A DNA stretch of 64,000 nucleotides, taken from assembly GCF_019710745.1 (NCBI RefSeq), contig NZ_JAHKJW010000010.1, positions 1 through 64,000 of the forward strand. The letters run 5' to 3'. Shown here one piece after another: positions 55,085 through 63,315 of this stretch. Position 1 is the first letter of the stretch. Each line of letters starts with the position of its first letter. A model generated the notes under the pieces. It saw only the letters and a list, made by a program, of their open reading frames with translations. It was not told where the DNA came from and did not search any database. The translations under genes were made by a program, and so were the position numbers. The stretch is from Streptomyces beigongshangae (GTDB lineage: Bacteria > Actinomycetota > Actinomycetes > Streptomycetales > Streptomycetaceae).

Positions 55085-55335
55085 TCAACCGGTCGTCGCA
55101 ACACTTCGATCTCGGAGGTGTGCGACGTGGCCACGGCGGACTGGAGTCTGAAGACCAGCGATGGCGAGAATCCGCCCGTGGAAAACGGCACCTCGCTCGG
55201 GGGCTATGGCGCGATCGCGATGAACACAGCGCTCACCGCCTCGATGACGCAGTTGCCTGAGCAGCTACGCAAAACCCTCACCTGGGACCGCGGAAAGGAA
55301 CTCTCCGGCCACGCCCCGGTGAAGCGGACTCGGTC
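55085..55335 (+). mobile_element. IS30-family transposase fragment fused to IS3 remnant
   Basis: In the frame of 55058 the sequence reads VCDVATADWSLKTSDGENPP, YGAIAMNTALTASMTQLPEQ and RKTLTWDRGKELSGHA. The last block is the conserved IS30 DDE-domain segment. It is cut off right after SGHA and continues in unrelated sequence to 55619. No terminal repeats were found. Confidence 0.6.
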
Positions 55336-55619
55336 GGCCGCCCAGTCGCTGCCATGGCGTTGGCCGGGCGTCAGCAGGACGGCGAAGGACCCGTCCGCGG
55401 CCGCCAGGGGCAGGACGGATCCTGGCGGCCGGTCCGCACTGATCACTTGTCGAGGGCGGAGTTTTCCCCTCCCCCCGGAGTGGTGCGGCTTCGCGTCGCA
55501 CACGGTGTCTGCACCGGTTCACCCGGCGCCGCCCGGCCGGGGCGGTGGCTTTCCCATCGGCACGCGGGCTGCCGCGGCCGCCGGCCAGGGCAAGGCACAG
55601 CGAGCACCTGGCCTGCTTT

Positions 55620-56060
55620 CTACACGACAGGACAAGGGTTCAGCGGCAACGTCGCGCTGAGCAGGCCGATACAGGTGACGCCGCCCTGCAACGGCGTGAA
55701 GAGCGCGTCCTGATTCTGGGCGGACTGCGTGCTGTGCCCCTCACTGGAGTAGTAGCCGTAGGGCCGGACGACCCCGTCCAAGAGGCCCTGAGCCGTCTGT
55801 GGGTTGGGCAGGTCGGCGCCGCCGCAGTGGTTGAGTGATCCGGTGAGGGGAATACCGAGGCCGCTGCCGCCTGCAGTACCACCATGGGCGTGCGAGATGG
55901 CACCGGCGCCGGCGCGGCCGTGGTTGCCGCAGCCGTTGCCCAGGGCAGGAGAAAGGAGATCACCCACACCTCCGGCCCCGGCCACCGAGACCATCACCGC
56001 CTGGACGGTGACCAGCACGGACAGGCAGACAGCGGCACGTGTCAGCAGCAGGCCGTTCAC
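55620..56060 (-). CDS. Small secreted cysteine-containing protein
   Basis: This 146-residue protein starts at ATG 56060 with signal-like MNGLLLTRAAVCLSVLVTVQ. The mature region has SPALGNGCGNHGRAGAGAIS, GIPLTGSLNHCGGADLPN and VTCIGLLSATLPLNPCPVV. Paired Cys residues in a Gly/Asn-rich context resemble small Streptomyces secreted proteins that are distantly chaplin-like, but it lacks a clear chaplin domain. It lies between IS fragments on both sides and has normal-looking composition. I consider it a probably intact gene of unknown function. Confidence 0.6.
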   Translation of the reverse strand: MNGLLLTRAAVCLSVLVTVQAVMVSVAGAGGVGDLLSPALGNGCGNHGRAGAGAISHAHGGTAGGSGLGIPLTGSLNHCGGADLPNPQTAQGLLDGVVRPYGYYSSEGHSTQSAQNQDALFTPLQGGVTCIGLLSATLPLNPCPVV

Positions 56061-56231
56061 CTCCTGCTCAACGACTGCCCGCCTTCCTGGTCACGTGCTG
56101 GGGCGGAACGCGAGGAACAGGCAACCCAAGGACGCGGACTGAACCGCTCCGGGGCCGGTGGAGAGGGCTGATCCCTGCCCGGAGCGAACCGCTCCGGGCG
56201 CGTCGGCAGACGTTTTTGAGGAGGCCGGGCC

Positions 56232-56400
56232 TTGACCCCGGGTTTTGGACACCGGAGACACTTGGATCTTGATGGTCCAGGGAGGGATGTCCAGGTAGGA
56301 CGGAAGTCTCCGTATTCGGAGGAGTTCCGGGAGGATGCCGTCGCGCTGTGTCGCGCGTCGGGCGATAGGCGGACGCATGCGGCGGTGGGGTGGTGGCGGT
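56232..56400 (+). mobile_element. IS3-family orfA fragment (second copy of 36437 type)
   Basis: Bases from 56266 repeat the leader GATCTTGATGGTCCAGGGAG and code for SPYSEEFREDAVALCRASGD. This closely matches the remnant at 36437 (SPYPEGFRKDAVALCRA). It breaks off after about 45 codons. Confidence 0.65.
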
Positions 56401-56435
56401 GTGTGGCGGGTAACCGGCCCGAGGGTCCCCGGGAG

Positions 56436-56665
56436 TCGGGGAGGCGGATGGGGTTGTCGTCTCGGTACGGGTTGGCCGGTCGTGTTCTGGCCGCCGCCGG
56501 CGGTGATGCACGGGAGGTGCCGGGGCGTTTGTGTGAGGTGCTGTGTGAGGGGGTGCCGGTGGACGGGGTGACGTTGTCGCTGATGACGCACCCTCCTACC
56601 CGGTTCGACAAACTCGCGGTTCGGTTCGAGGCGACGGTTCAGGTCGCGGCGATTCATCAGTGGCT
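56436..56665 (+). pseudogene. GAF-type regulator N-terminal fragment
   Basis: The plus frame reads LAGRVLAAAGGDAREVPGRL, CEVLCEGVPVDGVTLSLMTH and VAAIHQWLRTLS. It resembles the start of GAF-ANTAR regulators. It is fused to the IS3 fragment upstream and stops before the MerR gene. Only about 70 codons remain. Confidence 0.4.
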
Positions 56666-56848
56666 GCGAACCCTCAGCGTGCCGTCGTGCGGATGCCCCA
56701 GCAGGAAGGGACGGCCCTGCGCTCATTACGGAGGAAGGGCGCATTTCCTGGCATCGGCGCGGGGCGGTGCGTATGGGGTTGCACCTTCCGTAGCGGCATG
56801 TGGTCCGGTGGACTTACGTCCCGATCCCTTGAGGAAAGATCCCTGCTC

Positions 56849-57760
56849 ATGCATTCGTCCTTCATGCCACCTCGCCAGGTCAAGATCGGTGACGCGGCGG
56901 CCTTCGCCGGCACCACGCCGCGGGCGATCCGTCATTACCACGAGATCGGCCTGCTCCCCGAGCCTGAGCGGGGCGGCGATGACCGCCGCCGCTACGGCTA
57001 CGAAGACATGATCCGGCTGCTGTGGATTCGCAAGATGGCCGACGCCGGGATCGCCCTGGACGACATCCGTGACGCCTTTACCACCGGCACGGCTTCCGCC
57101 GGTGCGGACAGCGGAGACGGTATCCAGGTCATCCTGGAGCGGTTGGAGGAAACCCTCGCCGAGCAGGAAGCAGAAGTGCGGCGGCAGCGGACCGCCGTGC
57201 AGCGGATGCGCACCGAAGGCAGCCGGATGGGTCTGCTCTCCGACTTCGTCACCGAACGCCTCAAGAGCCTGCCCGAGGGCTCCCTGCGTCAGGCGGACCT
57301 GGACAGCCTGCTGGTCACTGAGCGGATCTTCGGCCCGCTCGGCGCGGCCGTCCAGGCCACCCGCTTCGTCGTCCTGGCCACGCACCCCGCTCTGCGGGAG
57401 GACTCCGACCGCATCGATGACGCCGAGGAGGCACTCGATGACAGTGTCGCCGTCGATGATCCGCGCGTGGCCCAGGTGGCCGCCGAACGGCACGCCTTCG
57501 AAAGCGCCCTGCACGCCGTCATCGAGAAGTCCGGTCTGGAAAAGGACGACGATGCCCTCTTCGACGCCTGGGACGCTTTGCACCCTGCTCCCGCCCATGA
57601 GGGCGAGGACGAGGCCGATCCCAGCTCCGGCGGGCGGGAGACTGACTCCACGAGCGTGTTCGAAGCCATCGGCAAGATGCCCTACGACTTCTCCCCAGCC
57701 CGCCTGCGCTGTATGGAACTGGCCGTAGAACTCTCCGCCCAAGACTCACCCGCTACCTAA
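56849..57760 (+). CDS. MerR-family regulator
   Basis: ATG 56849 (MHSSFMPPRQVKIGDAAAFA) follows GAGGAAAG; ATG 56864 is an alternative. The 303-residue protein has the MerR winged helix (KIGDAAAFAGTTPRAIRHYH, RRYGYEDMIRLLWIRKM) and a coiled-coil (LERLEETLAEQEAEVRRQRT). A long helical effector domain replaces the short metal-binding tail, so it is not a metal sensor. It is convergent with the short-chain dehydrogenase at 57866, with a terminator between. Its target is not apparent. Confidence 0.88.
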   Translation: MHSSFMPPRQVKIGDAAAFAGTTPRAIRHYHEIGLLPEPERGGDDRRRYGYEDMIRLLWIRKMADAGIALDDIRDAFTTGTASAGADSGDGIQVILERLEETLAEQEAEVRRQRTAVQRMRTEGSRMGLLSDFVTERLKSLPEGSLRQADLDSLLVTERIFGPLGAAVQATRFVVLATHPALREDSDRIDDAEEALDDSVAVDDPRVAQVAAERHAFESALHAVIEKSGLEKDDDALFDAWDALHPAPAHEGEDEADPSSGGRETDSTSVFEAIGKMPYDFSPARLRCMELAVELSAQDSPAT

Positions 57761-57822
57761 AACACGCCCTAGCCGTATTGCCCTGTGAGGCAGGGGTTCG
57801 GCTATCCCGCACTCAGGTCGCT

Positions 57823-57850
57823 GGCCCGTCGCCCTCGATGGCGACGGGCC
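57823..57850. terminator. Bidirectional hairpin terminator
   Basis: An 11-base-pair stem (GGCCCGTCGCC/GGCGACGGGCC) with loop CTCGAT lies between the convergent MerR (ends 57760) and SDR (ends 57866) genes. Confidence 0.8.
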
Positions 57851-57865
57851 GGCCTCTCCTGACGG

Positions 57866-58462
57866 TTACGGACGTATGGTCTGGCCTTGCGCGGTGCCTT
57901 CCACCGTTGTCACATACGCCCGGGCCACCTCGGAGACAGGAGTTCCCTCGCTCCCGTCTGCGCCCATGCTTTCCAGGGTTTCCTTGATCCACCCAGGGCT
58001 GATGAGATTGATGCGAAGCCTTCGCGGCAGCTCGCTGGCCGCGTTGCGGACGAAGCCTTCCAGGCCGGTGTTGACGAGAGCCCCCAGCGAACCGCCGGCC
58101 AGCGGGGTGGAGAAGGTGCCCCCGGTCAGAGTGATGGAGCCGCCATCGCGCAGCCGGCGCACAGCTCGTTGCACCAGCGCGACCTGCCCCAGCAGCTTGC
58201 CCTGTACTCCAGTCACGATCTCTTCATCCGCCGCTGACTCCAGGTCCACCAGCGGGCCGCTGGCGGCGCAGCACACCACAGCGTCGAGATCCGGCACCTC
58301 ATCGAAGAGTGCGTCCAAGGAAGACGGGTCTTCCATATCCACCTTCACCGGCCCCCTGCGGGACCCCTTGATCACCTGATGAGAAGCCTCTAACGCGCTG
58401 ACGACAGCGCTGCCGATCGTGCCTGTCGCTCCGATCACAAGTACCTTCATGTCATCGATCAT
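57866..58462 (-). CDS. Short-chain dehydrogenase/reductase
   Basis: The start is ATG 58462 or ATG 58450 (MKVLVIGATGTIGSAVVSAL). At 195-198 residues it is short for an SDR. The cofactor motif GATGTIGS, the VVCCAASGP segment and RINLISPGWIKETLESMG are clear. The usual catalytic Ser-Tyr-Lys is not obvious: after ITLTGGTFS the Tyr position is not conserved, although this resembles the small SDR subfamily that lacks YxxxK. A reductase role is plausible and the substrate unknown. Upstream is a decayed ISL3 transposase. Confidence 0.82.
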   Translation of the reverse strand: MIDDMKVLVIGATGTIGSAVVSALEASHQVIKGSRRGPVKVDMEDPSSLDALFDEVPDLDAVVCCAASGPLVDLESAADEEIVTGVQGKLLGQVALVQRAVRRLRDGGSITLTGGTFSTPLAGGSLGALVNTGLEGFVRNAASELPRRLRINLISPGWIKETLESMGADGSEGTPVSEVARAYVTTVEGTAQGQTIRP

Positions 58463-58463
58463 G

Positions 58464-59200
58464 TCAGGGTCGGTAACACACGAGCGACGTCTTTCTCCGC
58501 ACTGCCACAGACCCGGGAGAGCGGTTGTGGACGGCTACTGAAGCAGGATCAACTTTGCGGAGCAGTTCGAATCCGGCTCGCCCATAGAGCTGTCTCCTGA
58601 TCTTCTTGATGCGGTTGACGGATCCCTCGATGCTGCCGGAGCTCCAGTCCAGGGTGAGCCCCGCTGCCACGGCGTCGAGGTCCCGTAGCAGGTGGAGTGC
58701 GAAACCGGTGAGGCCAGGTGGTTGGCTGGCGTCGACCGAGTCGATCCGGGCAGGGAGCGTGGCACCCGGACGGTTGTTGAGTATCTCGCCGAAGTTGCGG
58801 ACGTGCCCAGCGGCCGGGTCCAGTTCGGGGCAGCGCACCAGGACATCCTTCAGCCCGGCGCGGTCGCCCTCGCTCGGCGCGGTGGGGTGTCGGGTGAGCC
58901 AGCCGGTCACCTGGCGCACCGTCGGCGGCTGGGATGGGGCGCCGGCCGGCGTCCTGCGGAGGGTGGCGATGTGGGCGCGGACCATCTGGTGGGTGACGGA
59001 GGCGTTGTCGGCAACAAGTTCACTGTGGAGGTGGGTGACGCTGGTGAATCCTGCGGCAAACCGTCGCTCCAGGTAGGGCTTGCAGGGGTCCAGCCTGCTG
59101 GGTCGGGGCCGGTTGTCGCGAATGGTGTCCTGCCGGCGTGCGGCGTTTGCGTGCCGGAGCACGGTGTTGACCGGGCCCGTACGACGATGGACCGCTCCGC
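58464..59200 (-). mobile_element. ISL3-family transposase, decayed
   Basis: The minus strand encodes CKPYLERRFAAGFTSVTHLH, RQVTGWLTRHPTAPSEGDRA, CPELDPAAGHVRNFGEIL and LDWSSGSIEGSVNRIKKIRR, the C-terminal half of ISL3 transposases. Near 58560 the frame shifts, so the usual ending ELLRK(x)ILLQ appears in the next frame. The N-terminal half with the zinc ribbon is missing. Upstream to 59500 only scrambled frames remain. Confidence 0.7.
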
Positions 59201-59762
59201 GCACCGCGACGATGCCGAGAAGCCGCACCGGCGCGCCAGGACGATCAGCAGGCGCGCCGCCCGCAGGAGCCCGGACCGTACCGCGCCCGGGAAGCCGGCC
59301 ACTGAACGGACCCGATGCCGCGCACCTGGTGCGCACCGCTCCCGCACCGGAGTCCGGCTTCCCGTCGAATGGCTCAGAAGAGAGTCCTCACGGTTACTTG
59401 CTGTGCGCGGCCAAGTCGGCGCACACAGCCAGCAGTACCCCAAGTCCGCGTTCAGGTGCGTGAAGCTGAAGCCGAACGTCGTGGTGGAGCGCCTGGTCAT
59501 CGTTCAGCGGTCGCTGCCCTGAAGCTGACTGCTCGCTGGGCGTAGGCAGCACCGCCGTGAGGAGAGCGACAGGACACGCCATGGCCGCGTGATCTGCACC
59601 TGCGACCTCATCGAGCGCTACGGACCGAACTCCGCGCGTGACGGCGACCGGCTCCAGGCTCCGACCGGTCCCCGGGCCCGTACAGGGCCCGGGGTCTCGC
59701 ACAGAGCCTGTCGGAGGAGGCAGCGCACCTCTTGGCCCATGACGACGGCCGCGAGCAGGCAG
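59201..59762. other. Intergenic debris between ISL3 remnant and esterase
   Basis: About 560 bases with several overlapping frames but no family resemblance, no good ribosome-binding site and no clear hairpin. They probably include decayed transposase sequence. Confidence 0.3.
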
Positions 59763-60617
59763 CTATCGGCCACGGCAGGTCCTGAGGTAGCTGAGGAACG
59801 ACGCCTGCAGCCCGGTCACGTGCGTTTCGTGCATGAGTGCGCTGGTGACAGAACCGTTGCGTGCGCTGAGGCGGTGGAGGAACGTGGCCGTGTTCTTCGC
59901 GAGATTCTGGTAGACCGCCAAGTCTCCGAGGATCTCCCGGTCGTTGAAGGTCACGTGAAGCTTGGTGTCAGGCAGGGTGTCACCCATGGCTTGAAGGCGG
60001 GCGAAGACCTGACTGTCCGCACTGACAATGCCGGGGCTACCCGCGCCGATGCTCTCGAAGAAGGTGCTGTTGGTGAGCCAGGCGTAGAGACTGAAGAGTC
60101 CGCCGTAGGAGTAGCCGAAGAGGCCGTGACCGCCCGGGGCTGTACCGTAGTCGCGTTCGATCCGCGGGTGCAGGTCGTCGGTAAGGAAGTTCAGGAACAT
60201 ATCCCCGCGGCTGTCGCTCAGTTCAGCGAGGTAGGCATCGGCTTGCTCGCGCGTCATCGTCCCTGTTTCGACCCCCATGTCCACCGCATCGACGTACTCC
60301 TTCGCGATGGGCTCGCCCGGGGGTACGAGATCGCGGTTGCGCAGCCGTTCCCAGTGCTCTGCTTCCTCGCCCGCGTAACCCACGCTGACTTGGACGTAGG
60401 GCAGGATCGACTGCATGGGGTCCAGCTGCGTGACTATGAGCGGGGCGGTCATGCCCACGGCCCAGTTGCCGTCGAGGACGTACACGACAGGCGCTTGCGC
60501 CGCGGCAGGGTCGTAGTTCGGTGGCGTGGTGACCCACACGCCGTAGTCGTGCCCACCGCTGGAGCGCATCTCGAAATAGTCGGTGTGGGCGAGGCAACCT
60601 TGCCACATGGTGCTCAT
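59763..60617 (-). CDS. Alpha/beta-hydrolase-fold esterase (Fes/BesA-like)
   Basis: The start is chosen at ATG 60617 (MSTMWQGCLAHTDYFEMRSS) after AGGACC; the long upstream reading is non-homologous. The 284-residue protein shows VVYVLDGNWAVGMTAPLIVT, the nucleophile elbow GLFGYSYGGLFSLYAW and a late His (MHETHVTGL). It fits the esterase D/enterochelin-esterase-like family acting on small esters; no signal peptide is seen. The TetR at 60943 is divergent and may regulate it. Confidence 0.85.
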   Translation of the reverse strand: MSTMWQGCLAHTDYFEMRSSGGHDYGVWVTTPPNYDPAAAQAPVVYVLDGNWAVGMTAPLIVTQLDPMQSILPYVQVSVGYAGEEAEHWERLRNRDLVPPGEPIAKEYVDAVDMGVETGTMTREQADAYLAELSDSRGDMFLNFLTDDLHPRIERDYGTAPGGHGLFGYSYGGLFSLYAWLTNSTFFESIGAGSPGIVSADSQVFARLQAMGDTLPDTKLHVTFNDREILGDLAVYQNLAKNTATFLHRLSARNGSVTSALMHETHVTGLQASFLSYLRTCRGR

Positions 60618-60942
60618 CTGAGGTCCTTCACGATGGGGTCGGCCTGGATGACGAGGACGGCGTTGATGGGGTCGAGAGCAGTTCCGGGTCTTCGGCGAGG
60701 TTGCCGTTCCGGGGGACGAGGTCTGTCTGCGCGCCGCACTGGAGGCACCGGGCTGGGTGAGGCGGCCGTCCTCAAAGGTGACGCCGAGGTTGCTGGGACC
60801 GCGCTCCGATCCATCGGCGGACGCCGCGTGACTGCCTGAGCAGGTCCCAAGGTCGATCCTCCGCCGTTGCGAGCTGACTGCGTCCGTATGCAGAACAGCA
60901 TGCGACCGCCTATGATTCTTTTCCAATGGATAAACCGTAGGA
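60618..60942. other. Divergent spacer between esterase and TetR, with coding debris
   Basis: The minus strand here shows short coding-like pieces in different frames (GVTFEDGRLTQPG, LDPINAVLVIQADPIVKDL), suggesting a decayed gene of unknown family. Close to the TetR start, TCCAATGGA within an AT-rich tract (about 60918-60940) may be promoter or operator. Confidence 0.3.
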
Positions 60943-61542
60943 GTGATTCTGTCAACTTCAGAACGCAAGGGCAGCGCGCCGCGCGAGCGGCTCCTGGCAC
61001 GGCTTCTAGATGCCTTCGGCGAGGCCCTTCCCTCGCCGGAGATGTCGCTCCGTGAGGTCGCCGCCCGGATCGAGACCAGCCACGCACTGTTGCGTTACCA
61101 CTTCGGGTCGCTCTCAGGCGTCCTGGCCGCCATGCTCACGGCGCAGCGATCCCGTGACAACGAGGCGCTTTTGCAGGCCGCCCAGAAGGGCACCTTCGAC
61201 GATCTCGTCGCGGCGATCTGGCGTACGTACACCCGGCCGGAACAGCTGCCGCGTTTCCGGGGCTTCTTCCACGTCGTCGGACTGGCCGCGTACAGCCCCG
61301 GGGACTTCTGTGAGTTCGTGGAGTCGATCGGCGACCTGACCGTGATGCTGTCCTCACTCGCGGAACGTGAAGGACTCGGCACGGAGGAGGCGCGAAATGT
61401 GGCCGCCGTCACTGTTGCCGCGATACGCGGCCTTCTCCTGCAGGAGGTCCTGACCCCCGGAACACGTCCGGAGGACGCGGTCACCTTGATCCTGCGCATG
61501 AAAGAGGGCCGACCCGATCCGCGATCACATCCGGAGCGTTGA
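60943..61542 (+). CDS. TetR-family regulator
   Basis: GTG 60943 begins MILSTSERKGSAPRERLLAR. The upstream GTAGGAG is too close to serve it, so the true start may differ by a few codons. The 199-residue protein has a helix-turn-helix (SLREVAARIETSHALLRYHF) and a helical ligand domain (FVESIGDLTVMLSSLAEREG, TVAAIRGLLLQEVL). It is divergent from the esterase and probably controls it. A small downstream gene begins one base after its stop. Confidence 0.83.
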   Translation: MILSTSERKGSAPRERLLARLLDAFGEALPSPEMSLREVAARIETSHALLRYHFGSLSGVLAAMLTAQRSRDNEALLQAAQKGTFDDLVAAIWRTYTRPEQLPRFRGFFHVVGLAAYSPGDFCEFVESIGDLTVMLSSLAEREGLGTEEARNVAAVTVAAIRGLLLQEVLTPGTRPEDAVTLILRMKEGRPDPRSHPER

Positions 61543-61543
61543 G

Positions 61544-61870
61544 GTGTCATCCCGTTGGGAAGCGATCGGCAATCCCCGGCGCGAGACGGCCGGTGCCCGC
61601 GACCGGGAAGAGGCCAGGGCCCGGCAGGAGGAGTACCAGGCACAGGCGCGGCGAGCAGCTCAGGGGCAGAGGGCGAAGAAGGCAGCCGAGCGCGAAGCCC
61701 GCCGCCCCGTCTGCGCTGACTGCGGGGCGAAGTCCACCGACGAACGCTGGGAGGCGGTACAGGGGCAGGCGAAGGTGGTTGGGACGGCTTCTTTCGGCCC
61801 CACCGAGGCGACTCCAACTGGCCCGCTGAAAAGGGGCGTTCGGAGGTACTTGGGGGTAGTGGCGAGGTGA
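61544..61870 (+). CDS. Small charged protein with CxxC, 3' end altered by IS debris
   Basis: GTG 61544 is nearly fused to the TetR stop. The first 75 residues (VSSRWEAIGNPRRETAGARD, ARARQEEYQAQARRAAQGQ) form a long charged helix followed by RRPVCADCGAKSTDERWEAV, a possible zinc site. The remaining 35 residues lack that character and lie where IS21-like sequence begins, so the natural C-terminus was probably lost. Family not recognised. Confidence 0.45.
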   Translation: MSSRWEAIGNPRRETAGARDREEARARQEEYQAQARRAAQGQRAKKAAEREARRPVCADCGAKSTDERWEAVQGQAKVVGTASFGPTEATPTGPLKRGVRRYLGVVAR

Positions 61871-61914
61871 AGTGGCCCCACCTTGGGCCTTGCGGTGGAA
61901 CGGTGGGTGTGGTC

Positions 61915-62376
61915 CGCCGAGGGTGGGTGCTGTGGATGTCTTTTCCAAGCGAGAACTGTTCGACCGGATCTGCCGCGACAACTGGCAGCAGCTGTCGATC
62001 CGGGCGTTGTCGAAGAAGTACGGCGTCCACCGGCGTCTGGTACGAGAGGCACTGGCTCGCCGGTGCCGAAGCCGCGCAAGCGGCCGACGCGGGCCTCGTC
62101 GCGGATGGAGCCGTACAAGAAGACGGTCGACGAGTGGCTGCGGGCTGATCTTGAAGCGCCGTGCAAGCAGCGGCACACCGCGGAGCGGATCGGTACGCGG
62201 CTTCAGGAAGAGTTCGGCGTCACGCTTCCTTACACCACGGTGCGGGACTTCGTCACCGCCAGCCGCCAGGTGATTGCCACGGAGGGCGGGGTACTGGTCG
62301 GGGTTTCCTGGTCCGGCGCAACGCGCCTGGGGCGGATGCCGAGGTGGACTTCGGGGAGGTGTCGGTGTACTCCTGA
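61915..62376 (+). mobile_element. IS21-family istA transposase fragment, frameshifted
   Basis: IstA-like segments occur in three frames: KRELFDRICRDNWQQLSIRA and LSKKYGVHRRLVREALA; then MEPYKKTVDEWLRADLEAPC, HTAERIGTRLQEEFG and PYTTVRDFVT; then GFLVRRNAPGADAEVDFGEV. At least two frameshifts are needed and the reading ends at DFGEV, around the first catalytic Asp. istB is absent. Confidence 0.75.
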
Positions 62377-62421
62377 AAATGCGCACCTGGGTACGGATGA
62401 ACGTGCTCGGGCCCTGGCGAT

Positions 62422-63270
62422 TCAACGGAAGGCGTCGGCGTTCTCCGAAGCCCACTGCAGGAACGGGCGAGCCGGCGTTCCGGTGACCTGAGAAACCGTG
62501 TCGCGCACCATCAGCAGCTCGGGGTTCACGTCTCCACCAGTGACGTCGAGCACCGCGTCCGCGGCCTCGACCCCGAAGACCGCGACCATCTGCGCGTGGG
62601 CCTGCCGACGGCTGATCTCGGCGAAGGGAACCTCCCGACCCAGTACTGCCGCGATGGCCTCGACCTGCTGTCGGGCGGTTATCGGCTCTGGCCCGGTCAA
62701 GGCATACGTGCGTCCGTGGTGGCCGGGCTCGGTCAGTGCCACCCGTGCCACCGATGCGATGTCCGCGGGGTGGATGGTCGGCAGCGCGGTCTCGGCGTAC
62801 GGTGCGCGGACGGTCTCGCGGCCACGGATGGACGCAGCCCACATCAGGGCGTTCGACGCGAACTGCGTCGGCCGCAGGATCGTCCAGGCCATACCGGTTT
62901 CCTTGAGCAGGTGCTCCACCGCCAGGTTCTCGTCGGCGGGGCCGAGGTGCGGGTGGGTCTGGACGGTGATGGACGACACCAGCACGACGTGCTGCACTCC
63001 CGCCTGCCGGGCGGCTTCGAGGATGTCGGCGTCCGAGCCCAGACGCGACACAAGAAACAGCGAGCGCACCCCCTCCAGCGCGGGCTTCAATGACGCCGGC
63101 TCTGCGAAGTCGCCCTCCACAGCCTCGACCCCTTGGGGGAAGACGGCCCGTGCGGCATCACGGGTAAGCCCTCTCAGCGGCCCGACACCGCGTGCGTGCA
63201 GCTCCATCAGCAGGGCACTGCCTATGTTTCCAGTGGCTCCGGTCACGAGGATCACGAGCGTGTTTCCCAT
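62422..63270 (-). CDS. NmrA-like NAD(P)-binding protein (second copy)
   Basis: The start is chosen at ATG 63270 (MGNTLVILVTGATGNIGSAL); a 14-codon upstream extension is unlikely. The 282-residue protein has the GATGNIG motif, LFLVSRLGSDADILEAARQA, VVLVSSITVQTHP and LPTIHPADIASVARVALTEP. It belongs to the NmrA/azoreductase-like atypical SDR group, which reduces quinones or senses NADPH. It is flanked by IS21 and IS701-like remnants and has no linked regulator. Confidence 0.88.
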   Translation of the reverse strand: MGNTLVILVTGATGNIGSALLMELHARGVGPLRGLTRDAARAVFPQGVEAVEGDFAEPASLKPALEGVRSLFLVSRLGSDADILEAARQAGVQHVVLVSSITVQTHPHLGPADENLAVEHLLKETGMAWTILRPTQFASNALMWAASIRGRETVRAPYAETALPTIHPADIASVARVALTEPGHHGRTYALTGPEPITARQQVEAIAAVLGREVPFAEISRRQAHAQMVAVFGVEAADAVLDVTGGDVNPELLMVRDTVSQVTGTPARPFLQWASENADAFR

Positions 63271-63315
63271 CGTCAGATGATCGAGTAGGTGACACGCTAG
63301 AAGCTCAATCATGCT

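Noticed and set aside
59589..60839. 416-residue plus-strand frame over the esterase
   Set aside because: It is antisense of the esterase gene, whose minus-strand product has the GYSYG nucleophile elbow.
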